From NCBI GenBank assembly GCA_001584585.1, contig LSYV01000070.1:463710-475814 (forward strand): 12,105 nt of DNA. The letters are read 5' to 3'. The notes under the pieces are model-generated. The model did not search any database, had not been told where the DNA came from, and saw only the letters and a list, made by a program, of their open reading frames with translations. How positions within the stretch are numbered: the first letter of the stretch is position 1; each line of letters begins with the position of its first letter. The translations under genes were made by a program, and so were the position numbers. Positions 1 through 8,840 of the stretch are shown here, piece after piece. The stretch comes from Gonium pectorale. Taxonomy: Eukaryota; Chlorophyta; Chlorophyceae; Chlamydomonadales; Volvocaceae.

Positions 1-490
1 CATGAACCCACAACCGCAGGTGACCGCGTCACAGCAGCAGGGGTGTTGAGGGATGCAATTGTACCACGTGTCGTACGGTACGACATGTTATGGGCTCCAG
101 CTCCTCCGCCCGCGGGGGCAGAGGCAGGTGGGGGGATGAAGCCATAAAGTCCTCTGGGGCGGGGTGGCATCCGGGCCGGCCGGCTCTCGGCTCAGGCCGC
201 TGTATCCCCTGGCCGTTTCCCCTAGCTGCTTTGATCACTTCGTAAAAGACGCCGTTTTGCCGAGTGGCCGTCGGACAAAGTCCGCCCGCCAACGACCCAG
301 TTGGGCGCCCTTGGCTACCCCATGGGCCAAGCGTTCGTTACTACTTCCTGACCGCAGGGCAGCCACTACACAAGGCATGTGAGCCAGCAAGGCGCTCTCT
401 AGGCTCACATTCGGAATCGGAAACACATGGCTGGCAGGACCCACGGGCCGTGCATGGGCCCGGCACGCAGTCCTGTCTGGCCGCCCTCAC
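1..490. other. Left-edge region without a supported gene
   Basis: No coding model is convincing here. The DNA is less GC-rich than the rest of the window. It holds a near-perfect palindrome at 66-88. On the minus strand, the sequence after the splice-flanked block at 491-667 continues through several short open stretches in different frames, none with recognisable domains. It could be intergenic DNA, introns of a minus-strand gene that includes 491-667, or decayed mobile DNA. I cannot choose between these. Confidence 0.4.
66..88. repeat. Short palindrome centred on position 77
   Basis: The arms 66-76 and 78-88 are inverted copies around a single G, with one mismatch (68/86, which would be G-U in RNA). 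The inner 8-bp arms (69-76 and 78-85, tgtcgtac / gtacgaca) are perfect. Function is unknown. A perfect 8-bp inverted repeat is not rare by chance, so this is recorded as structure only. Confidence 0.6.
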
Positions 491-667
491 CCGCTCATAG
501 TCTGGGTCCGTGACCCAGGGCTCAAGCAGCGGTAGCGCATCGCGGTACTCTGTCTTCACCAGCAGGCCAGCATCCGGTGCGGCGACCTTGTTGTCCGAAT
601 CCACCTCCTCACGAAGAAGGCGATAGCTAGCGGGTTTCGTCAGAGCTGAGAATATGTAGGGGCCGAG
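491..667 (-). CDS. Candidate internal exon of an unidentified minus-strand gene
   Basis: Read on the minus strand, 667 down to 491 is exactly 59 open codons. It is preceded by a good acceptor (cccccgcag, AG at 669-668) and followed by a good donor (gtgagg starting at 490), phase 0 at both ends. The peptide begins LGPYIFSALTKPASYRLLRE and ends LLEPWVTDPDYER. It has a balanced amino-acid composition with charged and aromatic residues, unlike the Ala/Gly/Pro-rich shadow frames common in this window. I recognise no family. I could not place an adjoining exon with confidence: the reading stays open upstream to about 937, but that part looks non-coding. It may belong to a neighbouring gene or to a transposon remnant. 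Confidence 0.3.
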
Positions 668-1293
668 CTGCGGGGGTACAAGGGCACGTTGGGCTCGAGG
701 TTGCTGAAATGTAACGCCGGCACGGCCCCGCAGGACCGAGCTCGCGGAATTAGCTTTATGAAAGCCTTTCATACTGCGGTCATGCCACGTTAAGCAGCGG
801 AACGTACCGACAACCCTGCGATGGTGCCGATGCCCGTCGCTATGGAAGCGCCAATGAAAGGCAGGACCATCGTGGCTAGGTATGCTCTCGGCTACTGCTT
901 CCAAGCTTCCAAGGGCCGACCCGCTTCCTGACAGCAATACTGGACTTATCTTTTTTGGGCGTCCATGCTATAGCTATAGAAAAGCTAATAAAGGCTATAT
1001 GTGAAGTCCCAGTCGGAGCTGCACGCGTGGACTTTGGGCGGGGAACTCCAGGCGGGGCAACCGTCGCTCCGATAACGACCACCGACTTCGGCCGCAACGC
1101 ACACGTGCGCTCACTTCATAAAAGCGCCATTGTCAAGCGCGTGCCAAAATTGCTGACTTCAAGCGCTGAACGAACTGGATGGGCAGATGTGGCACCGCTG
1201 GTTGGGTTTTCGCAGAGTGTGCGGTCTGGATTCTTGTGCTGAGTTCAACAGTCGAGGTTGCGGCAAGCAATACTAAGCGCCTTGGTAATTACG
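668..1293. other. Region upstream of the LCAT-like gene; probable 5' flank
   Basis: I see no gene with recognisable domains. The stretch around 950-1000 is locally AT-rich with small palindromes (ctatagctatag). A TATA-like cataaaa occurs at 1117-1123, about 170 bases before the chosen start codon, which would suit a promoter, but such motifs are weak evidence. A TGTAA pentamer on the plus strand at 710-714 could be the polyadenylation signal of an upstream plus-strand gene, or chance. Confidence 0.3.
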
Positions 1294-4200
1294 ATGCGTC
1301 CCCTGCTGGTTTTGCTGGTTCACCTCTGTTCGGGTCGGGCACGTGTCACAGGGCACATATGGACATGCCCTCTTTGGCAGCGGCCACTGTCAACACACCC
1401 GACAGTTTCCCCGCTGGCACATCTACGCACGAGCGGCCAAATACCAGCGGCACACTGCCTATCCCTCTTCTCTGACCCCTTAGCCCCCCTCTGCCTCCAC
1501 CCTCGCTGCCATCCGCTCGGACCCCGCTGCCCGCCAGTCGATCACGCGGCGTCAGCCCCGAATGCCTTCCACGACTCGGGGCTGCTCCTGCCCGGCCTAT
1601 GGAGCCAGCTGCCTCCGCCCCTGAGGTGGCTACACTGCCTTCGGGCCTGGTGGAGCCGCCTGGCCGTGCAGCGGCTCTGGGCGCCGGGGGCCGCCGGGCT
1701 GCCGCCCTCACCAGCCGAAGCGGCGGCCGGCGCGACTGCAGCGGCGGGAGGGGTTGACGGAAAGGGGCCGGGGCTGGCTGGAGACGGCGGGAATGCCCGG
1801 CATGGCGGGGTGGGGCCTCTGGATGAGCTGGAACCAGTGCCCTGGGCGGACGGCCGTGGCGGCGACATTCGCGGTGGCGGCGGCGGCGGCGCCTGTTACG
1901 ACGCTGACTCAGACTGGCATGCGCTGGCAGCACCGGCAGCGCAGAAAGCTGCCCGGAAGCGGCGGCAGCGGGAGCCCCGGAGCACTGGCACCGGCAGCGG
2001 CAGCAGTGAGCACAGCGGACGTGGTGGCGGCAGTGAGAGCAATAGCAGCAGCAGCGGGGACGGTGGCGGGGGCGATGCGCCCGCGCTGTCTCGCTGCCCG
2101 GTGATTTTCCTGCCCCCCCTGACGGGCTCGGAGCTGGAGGCCAGGCTGGTGGGCAAGTGGGTACAGTGTCAGCAGGAGAGGGGGGCAGGAGAGGGGGCCA
2201 GGAGGGAAGGCAGGAGTAGGGACGGGAGGGATGCGAAGGGGGGAGAGTTGGCGGGGCGGCTGGCACCGGGAGTCTGGCGGGGTGGGGTGTGGGGACGCAG
2301 TGACAGAAGGTAGCGCAGCGCGTGGGGGCTGGGGGCACGCGACCAACGGGCCTAGGCTCATGCGGCACGCTTGAAGACATGCCCCGCTGCAGCCATGCCC
2401 CGCTGTTGGGGTATAGCGGGAACCGACCTCTCCTTCGGCTGTCCGCCCCTGCGCTGCCTGCCCTCCTGCTGCATCTCCCTACACCAATCCCGCCCTTGCC
2501 TCCGTCGCGCCCCGCCGCTCCGTCTCTACCGTCCCCCGCTCCCCGCTGCCCGCTCCCCGCTGCCCGCTCCCCGCTGCCCGCTCCCCGCTCCCCGCGCCTC
2601 GCGCCCCGCGCCCCCGGCCCCTGTCCCCCCCTCCCGGCCTCCCCTCGCTCCCCCTCCACCCGTTGTATGCGATTCTGCGTCCGCGCCACGACCCGTTTCC
2701 CTTCTCCATTCCCTCTCCCCCCGCCCAGGCCCCGCTCCCCCCTGTGGTGGTGTCCCCGCACCTCCCCCGGCTGGTTCAAGCTATGGCCCGTCTTGGAGGT
2801 GCTGCTGCCCTGGCAGTTTCCCTGCTTCGCCGACAACATGCGGCTGAGGCCCAATCCCGACACCCACCCGGACACGGACCCGGACGCGGCGGCCGCAGCC
2901 GTGCCGCCGCCGGGCGTGGAGACGCAGGTGGGCCTTCCCCCTTCTCCCCTCCACGCCCCCCCCCGTTCCCTCCTCCACTCATCCCTCCCTTACCCCCTAA
3001 AGCGTGGCCCTCCCCTGACCCCCTCGCGCCCGTTGTGCTCCGGGCGCCTAATGCGCGCGTGGCAGCGGCGGTGTAGCGGCTGTAGCAAGGCACGCGTCCC
3101 GGCGGCATGCGCGCTGGCTGGGCTCCCTGGCCTGATCGCTTGCTCGTGGGTGTGGGCGTGCGTTTGTCCAGTATGCGTGACGGCGTGATATACATCCCAG
3201 GTATGCGAACGAGCACTGTGACGAGCATTTGTGTGCGCCCGGCCTGCATGTGGGCCGCAGTGAGCGGTGCCGTGAACGCGCGTAAGTGTGTGTTTTGCCG
3301 TCCGGGCGCACGGCAGGTGGGCCCCGCGCTGGACCCCGGCGGTGCGGCGGGCGGGGGAGGGCTGGTGTCGCCGTGGGGCGCGGTGGCGTCGCGGCTGCGG
3401 CAGCTGGGCTGGAGCGACGACCTGCTGGACTCGCATGCCTACGACTGGAGGTGCGGGGAAGGGGGCGCGGAATATGGGGGCGGGGGTGAGGAGGCGTTTG
3501 GGGCAGGGGTTGGGACCTGCGACTTGGGAGGGCAGGGCTGCGGGGCAGGGGCTGGCAGGGTGGGGACGGAGGGCTGCGCTGGGCTGGGGCGAATGGGGTT
3601 GGGAGCTGAGCGGGAGAGGGTTGCGGCTTTGGGGATCACGGGCAGTCCAGCGGCTGTGACGCCTGTGTTCAGTGGTGAGGAGAGGCGCTGGGGAGGTGCT
3701 TGGTGGAGAGGAGCTCAACGTCTCGTTGCGTAACCCGCGCAGAGTCACAGCACACGTACCCCGCACTTTCGCGCTTACGCTCGTCGTGCGCGTTGTATCA
3801 TTTCAACACGTCCCCTGCAGCCCTGGCCGGCTCGTGACGCACAACCCCTCGCCAGCAATGTGGCCGCCACCCCGCCCCATCCTCGCCCCTGCCTGGTGAC
3901 AAGAGCCCATCCTCGCTCGTCACGAACCTACTTCAGACCCCGCCCACCGCCCACCGACAGTGATCATTCAGCCTTTGCCCACGGACTGAGTAGCTCCCCT
4001 CCCCGATGCCCACACCCCACGCCGCTATGCGCCCTCTCCTCCCTTCTCCTCCCGCGGTCCCGCCCGGCAGGCAGAGCCCCCCCGCCTGGTCCCGCCCTGG
4101 CGGCAGCTTCCAGCAGCTTCGCGCCCAGATCGAGGCCCGCTCGGCGGCTGCGCGCGGCCCCTGCACGCGGGTGGTGCTGCTGGGCCTGAGCCTGGGCGGC

Positions 4201-5793
4201 ACCTATGCAGCGGCCTTCCTGGGCAGCGGCCTGGTGGACGAGGAATGGAAGGCGAGGCACGTGGAGAGGCTGGTCAGCATCTCGGGTGGGTGGGCGGTAG
4301 TCGAGTTGGGGGGCAGGGGGGCGCAGCAAAGCGCCGACTCGCACAGTACAAAGAAGACCATGCGGTAGCCTTGGTGTAGATGCACGCGACCTGCTGTGAG
4401 ACCGCCACGTCCGCGCGAACGAGCGCACTGGTTTGAGACTGCTGCTGATGCTGCTGGTCTCCGCCACTCCAATGAGATGAGCACAGCTGGGCCAGAGTAG
4501 CGCAGTCCGCCGGCTCCCGGCCGCCGGCTTGCGTCGTTGGGCAAAAAGTATGGCCTTTTTGGCGGTTTGGACGATGACGTGGGGACCACAATTCGGCAGA
4601 ACTGCCGAACGTATGGCCCCATCTGAGTACCCTTCAGGCTTTCCAAGCTGTCCAAGCCGGGGACACCGCTCAGAAGGCGGATTCTACCGAAGCATCGGTG
4701 GAGTTTGGCGTGCTGTTTCTTCAGGCCGACCGAAAGCCCGTAGCGGAAGATAACTACCCTGGCGCCCTCCCCCACCCACCCCTTCCCGACGCCACCCGCA
4801 CCGCACCGCCTCCCCCTGCCCCCCTTCCCCCGCTCTTCCAACCTTCTCCCTGCGTTTCGACTCGCTTCCCACACCTCCCTCGTCGCCCCTGCTCCCCTTC
4901 ATCCTCCCCCCCCCCCACACACCACCACTACCACACACAGGCGTGTGGGGGGGCACACCCGCCTCCCCCTGGGACGTCATCAGCGGCCGGCTTGAGGGCC
5001 TGGAGGCGGTGCTGGACCGGGCGGCGGTGCGGGCGCTGGTGCGCGGCCTGCCCAGCCTGGCCTGGACCTTCCCCGCGCCGCGGCTGTTCGGGGGCGCGGG
5101 GGCGCCGCCGCCCGTTATCAACGCAGCCACGGGGCGGGCCTACGGCGCGGAGCAGCTGGGGCAGGCGCTGCGGGACGCCGGCGCGGCGGACGTGGGTGCA
5201 TGGGCCGGCCGGCCGGCGGGCTGGGGCTGGCCGGGAGGGCGAGGGTTTGGGTTCTGGGGAGAGGAAGGGCCATTAGGACAAGGTGTTGGCGCTGGCGGGA
5301 CTGGCGGGCGGGTGGGAGGTGCGGGGTGGGGTGGGAGGCGTGGGCCCGATGACCTTTGCAGCACCTTTGAATACTGGAATGAGAACCCGCTTGCTTCCGC
5401 ATGCCGCTTCCAAGTCGGCTGAGGGCACTGACCACGCACCCCCACCGGATTCGAGCTCCCCAGGCGGCGGCGTTCTGGGAGGCCGCCCTGCCGTACAGCT
5501 TCATCTCGGCCCCCAACGTCTCCACGCACTGCTTCTACAGCTACGGCCTGCCCTCCGTCCTGAGCATCACGTACGGCACGTACGACTTCTCCGACGCACA
5601 TCCCGCCGTACAGTACGGCGACGGCGACGTGACGGTGCCGTACGCCAGTCTCGCGGCTTGCCGCACGTGGGCCACCGTGCAGTCGGCTCCCGTGAGGTCG
5701 TACAGCTACTACGGTGTCGTACACGCGCAGCTGACGGGGGTTGCGGAGGCGCTGCAGGACATTGTGGATGCGGTGGCGGGGTTGGCGGGCTGA
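1294..5793 (+). CDS. LCAT / group XV phospholipase A2-like acyltransferase (six exons)
   Basis: Exons 1294-2156, 2729-2927, 3317-3450, 4071-4285, 4941-5191 and 5464-5793 join in phase (introns in phases 2,0,2,1,0) into 663 codons. LCAT-family enzymes are alpha/beta hydrolases that cleave a phospholipid acyl ester and often pass the acyl group to a lipid alcohol. Visible landmarks are PVIFLPPLTGSELEARL (269-285, first strand and oxyanion region), lid-loop Cys296 and Cys320, YDWR (396-399), nucleophile Ser439 in GLSLGG, VWGGTPASPW after the fourth intron, Cys577 and Cys620, Asp609 in YGDGDVTVP, and His641 in VVHAQL. The Cys296-320 (24), Cys577-620 (43) and Asp-His (32) spacings equal human LCAT C50-C74, C313-C356 and D345-H377. 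This favours the secreted or lysosomal LCAT/LPLA2 type over PDAT. The His usually found before the Ser is Leu here. Residues 1-265 are a Gly/Ser/Ala-rich extension. The start at 1294 is the only ATG in this frame before the conserved part; it gives a signal-like MRPLLVLLVHLC, but an upstream exon is possible. Substrate cannot be told. Confidence 0.88.
2157..2728 (+). other. Intron 1 of the LCAT-like gene
   Basis: The donor gtgggtac follows two bases of a Lys codon (phase 2), and the acceptor cccag ends at 2728. This junction is chosen over the nearer ctg|gtgggc because only it keeps the downstream frame that places Cys296 exactly 12 residues before Trp307, as in the family. The intron turns strongly C-rich toward its 3' half and contains a 14-bp tandem repeat. 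Confidence 0.7.
2538..2593. repeat. 14-bp tandem repeat in intron 1
   Basis: Three perfect copies of gctccccgctgccc run from 2538 to 2579, and a fourth copy (2580-2593) differs only near its end. The tract is pyrimidine-rich on the coding strand and lies inside an intron. It creates long antisense open frames (Gly/Ser/Ala/Arg repeats) that are not genes. Confidence 0.85.
4286..4940 (+). other. Intron 4 of the LCAT-like gene, with a compositionally different core
   Basis: The donor gtgggt interrupts a Gly codon (phase 1), and the acceptor cacacacag ends at 4940, restoring SISG-VWGG as in the family. The outer parts are G-rich (left) and C-rich (right), as in the other introns. The core, about 4318-4755, is more balanced in base composition, and its antisense strand is open for over 200 codons. 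It also has a perfect 8-bp inverted repeat (4592-4599 / 4602-4609, spacer aa). It may be an inserted mobile-element fragment, but I found no terminal repeats or target duplication. Confidence 0.6.
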
Positions 5794-6177
5794 ACAGACG
5801 CCTGGTGCTGGGCTGGGAATTCTTGACATAGCATTGCCGGTAGGGGCACATTCGCCCGACGCGCTGGACGCGCTAGCGCAGGGGTCCGGTGTCGCCGTCA
5901 GCTGCTGTGGTCTCCACATCGGGCCCCGGGTGCGGCATCCGGCCGTAGAAGGGACTGCGCGGCCCGACTGAATGACGGTTACTGTTGTCTTCCATTGCCC
6001 TCTCGGTCCCCTGCCTTTTAACACTGCCCATGGTACTTTGGAGCCACTGCCATCATTTGGCGCTGCAGTCTGCGTCCAACCCGTATGCTGTGACTGCAAT
6101 GATGGGATTAAGTATTATACGTGGCGGTACGGCAGTACTGCGGTACGGCGTGTTGGATGCCGGGCCTTGGGGCGCAT

Positions 6178-6223
6178 ACCCACACAGCCGACCGGCGATC
6201 GCTGTGCTGTCGGCTGTGTGGGT
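6178..6223 (+). other. Perfect 15-bp hairpin, 16-nt loop
   Basis: The left arm 6178-6192 (acccacacagccgac) and right arm 6209-6223 are exact reverse complements around a 16-base loop. It has no U-tract, so it is not a bacterial-type terminator. If the LCAT-like transcript extends to 6518, the hairpin lies in its 3'UTR, where it could affect RNA stability or processing. It could also be the end of a small inverted-repeat element. The structure is certain and its role unknown. Confidence 0.7.
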
Positions 6224-6513
6224 GTTGCAAGGAAGGCCCGCCCCCGCCGCCCGGACGGCGCTCCCACCGTGTCCGGAGTCAACTTCAAACCGGGTCGGCC
6301 TCAAAAAGCGGGCCGGGATGCAACACACACGACATTCGCGTCGGCGATGTGGCGGCCGCCTGCCAGGGGTGCACACGGCGGGGATTGGCGCGGGCGGCAT
6401 GCCATGAACCTGTGCGCGCTGGCAGGTGGCACACACACACCGCCGACGCGGCCCTCGTATGACGTCGTGAAGCAAGTTTGTTGCACCCCCTGGTATATGT
6501 ATACTATGTCGTG

Positions 6514-6518
6514 TGTAA
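6514..6518 (+). promoter_or_regulatory. TGTAA polyadenylation signal, likely for the LCAT-like gene
   Basis: TGTAA is the standard nuclear polyadenylation signal of Chlamydomonas and Volvox. This is the first plus-strand copy I find after the stop codon of the LCAT-like gene. Another copy is at 7051-7055. A pentamer can occur by chance, so confidence is moderate. Confidence 0.45.
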
Positions 6519-7756
6519 TACTGCTGCCGTAGTTACATGTATCATACTCCCTACTGCGATGCTCTTCCTGTTCCGCACTGGCGCACGGTGGCGGGCTGTT
6601 GAGACGCGCGGGTGGTGCATGTTGCCCCCCCCCCCCACCCTTGTGGCCGTGCCGTGCGGACACGCGGCGGCGGCCGCAGACGGTGCACTCTGACGGCGGC
6701 GTCTGAGCGGGCCTTGCGTGTTGCGTCGCGTCCGACACACACACACACACACCGGGTCGGGTGCCCCTCTCGCCGCGCGGGCAGGTGTGCGGGGACGGGC
6801 GCATACCCGCGTGCGCTCCACGTGCGCGCACGTCCCCACCCCCTCGTCACGTATGTGTCGGCGTCTTGGCCTTCTGCCCATTGGTGCGCTGAGCAGCGGA
6901 GAGACTAGCCGTGCGTTGTACCACTCCGAGTTGCCTCTCCCCTCGCGGCTGCATGTGGGATGCAGTCGCCAGCCGTCGGGCTAGGCCACATTTGGTCATA
7001 TCTTGGTGTCATCTGGAGAGGAAGCTGGGCTGCAACAATTGATTCGGGGCTGTAACAGTCGGTCCTCCGCGGCGGTCATCGTTGGCACTTTGCTGCCCCT
7101 GTCCCTGCCCCAGGCACACACCGACACACGCGTGTTCGGGTTTGTGTTGATTGGCGGCTGGGTTGCCCCTGGCGGCCCTGGACGCCTGGAGGGATGCGCA
7201 ACGGCAGCTCTTGGCGGCAGCGGCGTCCTGCGGCTGACTGGGCTGGTGGCGGCGGGCTGGCCCTTGGCTGGGCTGGCCGGCGGCGGGAGAGAAGGCGGAG
7301 GAAGCAGCAGGGAAGGCGGGGCTCCTTGGTGCGAAGCAGCAGCATCACGAGGGCACCCTTGAGGGCACCAACCCTCACCTACCTTGGCACCCTAGAAAAA
7401 CAAACCACCTCCCTTTTGCTGTCCCCCGCTACCGTGAGTAGAAGTGCCAGGTGACCTGTGCCGGGGAGGCCCTCCAACTCCCCGCCCAAGAAGGATATCC
7501 GTGAGTGGCAGACCTGGAAGACTATCTCCCCAGGTGTTTGAGCAGCGGCACTCACGAAACCTTACGTGCCACGCAAATGCAGGGAGTGTATGTACGGCAT
7601 GCAGGGGAGCGATTGTTCATGCCCCAGCTTAAACAGCAGTATCATGTTCGCGAGCAAAGCGAGGAGAATACCTTTTAATCGGCTCCACGGCAACGAGTTC
7701 ACGCTCCGTATCCATGCCTAGGGAGTAACATGCGCCGAACATAGCCGGCTATTTCC
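6519..7756. other. Intergenic region and probable 5' flank of ATG12
   Basis: No gene is supported. The region holds a (AC)9 run at 6735-6752, a C homopolymer near 6626, and GC-rich low-complexity sequence that leaves long but biologically meaningless open frames. A perfect donor-like gtgagt at 7434-7439 could mark a 5'UTR intron of ATG12. An in-frame TAG at 7742-7744, just before the ATG12 start, shows the frame does not continue upstream without splicing. I see no TATA box. Confidence 0.4.
6735..6752. repeat. (AC)9 microsatellite
   Basis: Nine uninterrupted AC units lie in the intergenic stretch before ATG12. Confidence 0.9.
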
Positions 7757-8840
7757 ATGGCAGCAGCGGAGCAAGATAAAGGTGCTGCTTGTGCTGCGCT
7801 ACCTGCCGGCATTGCAGCTTCGTGCCGACGACCCAAGCTCCCTCGCTCTTGTCTTGCCTGGCTGCAGTCGTCGTCATCTTTCGTGCAACGGGGGGCGCTC
7901 CAATCCTACAGCAGAGCAAAGTCAAGGTGGGGCCCATCGTGCGCGCCCATGGGTCGGCGCTCGTGTGCGGTGAGCTCAAGGTCACCCCTCTGGCCCCTAC
8001 AGGTGTCTCTGGATTCCAAGTTCTCCAAGCTGGTCCTGTTCCTACGGAAGCAACTTAAGACCGACACCGTGGTAAGCGGGAGCGGGGCAAGGGTGTCGGG
8101 GGTAGGGGGTTGGCGCAGCCACTCTTGGCAGGTGTCGGTTTGCCCGTGCTCGTTGCTGTCGCGCCGCCTCGTGGACTCCCGGAAAAGCTATGCCTGTGAT
8201 GCACCAGGACGACCACTAATGACGCGGATAGGAGATGGCGGGCAGGAGAGCCATGCGCCCCCGGGCTTCTCTACTGAAAATGCCTTCCAAACCCACTGCC
8301 CCCCAGCAGCCTCACGCTTGCAGGCCTGAAGAGCCTTAAGGGCCCTGCCCCAGCTTCGACGATACCCGTACCTTTTCCCCGCCCCCTCTCCCCGCTCCGC
8401 CCCCCCCCCCCTTCGCGCAGTTCGTGTACCTGCGAGAGGCCTTCATCCCCTGCCTGGACGACGAGGTGTCCGTTCTGACGCAGGTGGGGTGCCGTACACA
8501 CCGTCAGAGGGGGGCGTGGATGACTGGCCCGGCTCCGCCGCGCATGTAGTCTGCTCGCCCGCCGACCGCCGTCTCCTGTCAAGAGGACGCAGCCACCCCA
8601 GCTGTCCACCACAACGCCATGCGCCAGCCCCAAAGATCGCGGCCGCCTCCACCCATCCCTGATCATAAGCATGATACACCGTACTGTTCTGCATGACGAG
8701 GCGGCCTGCGCCCCGAGCTCCGTCTGGCAATAGTGCTAAATCTTGGCCTCCTGCTGGTTCGCTGCCTGTGCGTACGGCAGGCGTACGGTGTGGACGGCAA
8801 GCTGCACGTGAGCTACGCCATGACGCCGGCGTGGGGCTGA
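7757..8840 (+). CDS. ATG12: Autophagy ubiquitin-like protein ATG12 (five exons)
   Basis: Exons 7757-7781, 7868-7926, 8003-8071, 8421-8483 and 8781-8840 join in phase to 91 residues plus TGA. ATG12 is a ubiquitin-like protein. ATG7 (E1-like) activates it and ATG10 (E2-like) joins its C-terminal glycine to a lysine of ATG5; ATG12-ATG5 with ATG16 then drives ATG8 lipidation on autophagosome membranes. The identifying blocks are VVVIFRATGGAPILQQSK, KFSKLVLFLRKQL, FVYLREAF, YGVDGKLHVSYAM and the terminal PAWG. The colinear order, spacing and C-terminal Trp-Gly match plant ATG12, which is similarly short (Arabidopsis about 95 residues). The start is supported by an in-frame TAG at 7742-7744 and by the first junction giving MAAAEQDK-VVVIF, with the Lys-hydrophobic order plant proteins have. 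Acceptors are ctgcag, ctacag, gcgcag and cggcag. Donors are gtgctg (the weakest), gtgggg, gtaagc and gtgggg. The intact C-terminal Gly suggests a functional gene. Confidence 0.92.

Larger units (their letters stand above)
5794..6518 (+). other. Probable 3'UTR of the LCAT-like gene
   Basis: This runs from the TGA stop at 5791-5793 to the first downstream TGTAA. A 3'UTR of roughly 700 bases is normal for volvocine algae. It contains a perfect 15-bp hairpin at 6178-6223. No coding stretch with recognisable domains is seen. Confidence 0.5.

Noticed and set aside
1346..2875. 509-codon minus-strand open frame antisense to the lipase gene
   Set aside because: It runs across exon 1, intron 1 and exon 2 of a well-supported gene and translates to Arg/Ala/Gly/Pro/Ser repeats with no domain. 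Long antisense frames are expected where coding-strand third positions are nearly all G or C.
2322..3188. 288-codon plus-strand frame as a separate gene
   Set aside because: Only its part from 2729 to 2927 is meaningful and belongs to exon 2 of the lipase gene; the rest is Pro-rich intron translation.
6301..6908. Frames over the (AC)9 region encoding Cys-Val or Thr-His repeats
   Set aside because: They are translation artefacts of the microsatellite and C homopolymer.
8281..8672. 133-codon minus-strand frame overlapping ATG12 exon 4
   Set aside because: It is antisense to a conserved ATG12 exon and has no recognisable content.
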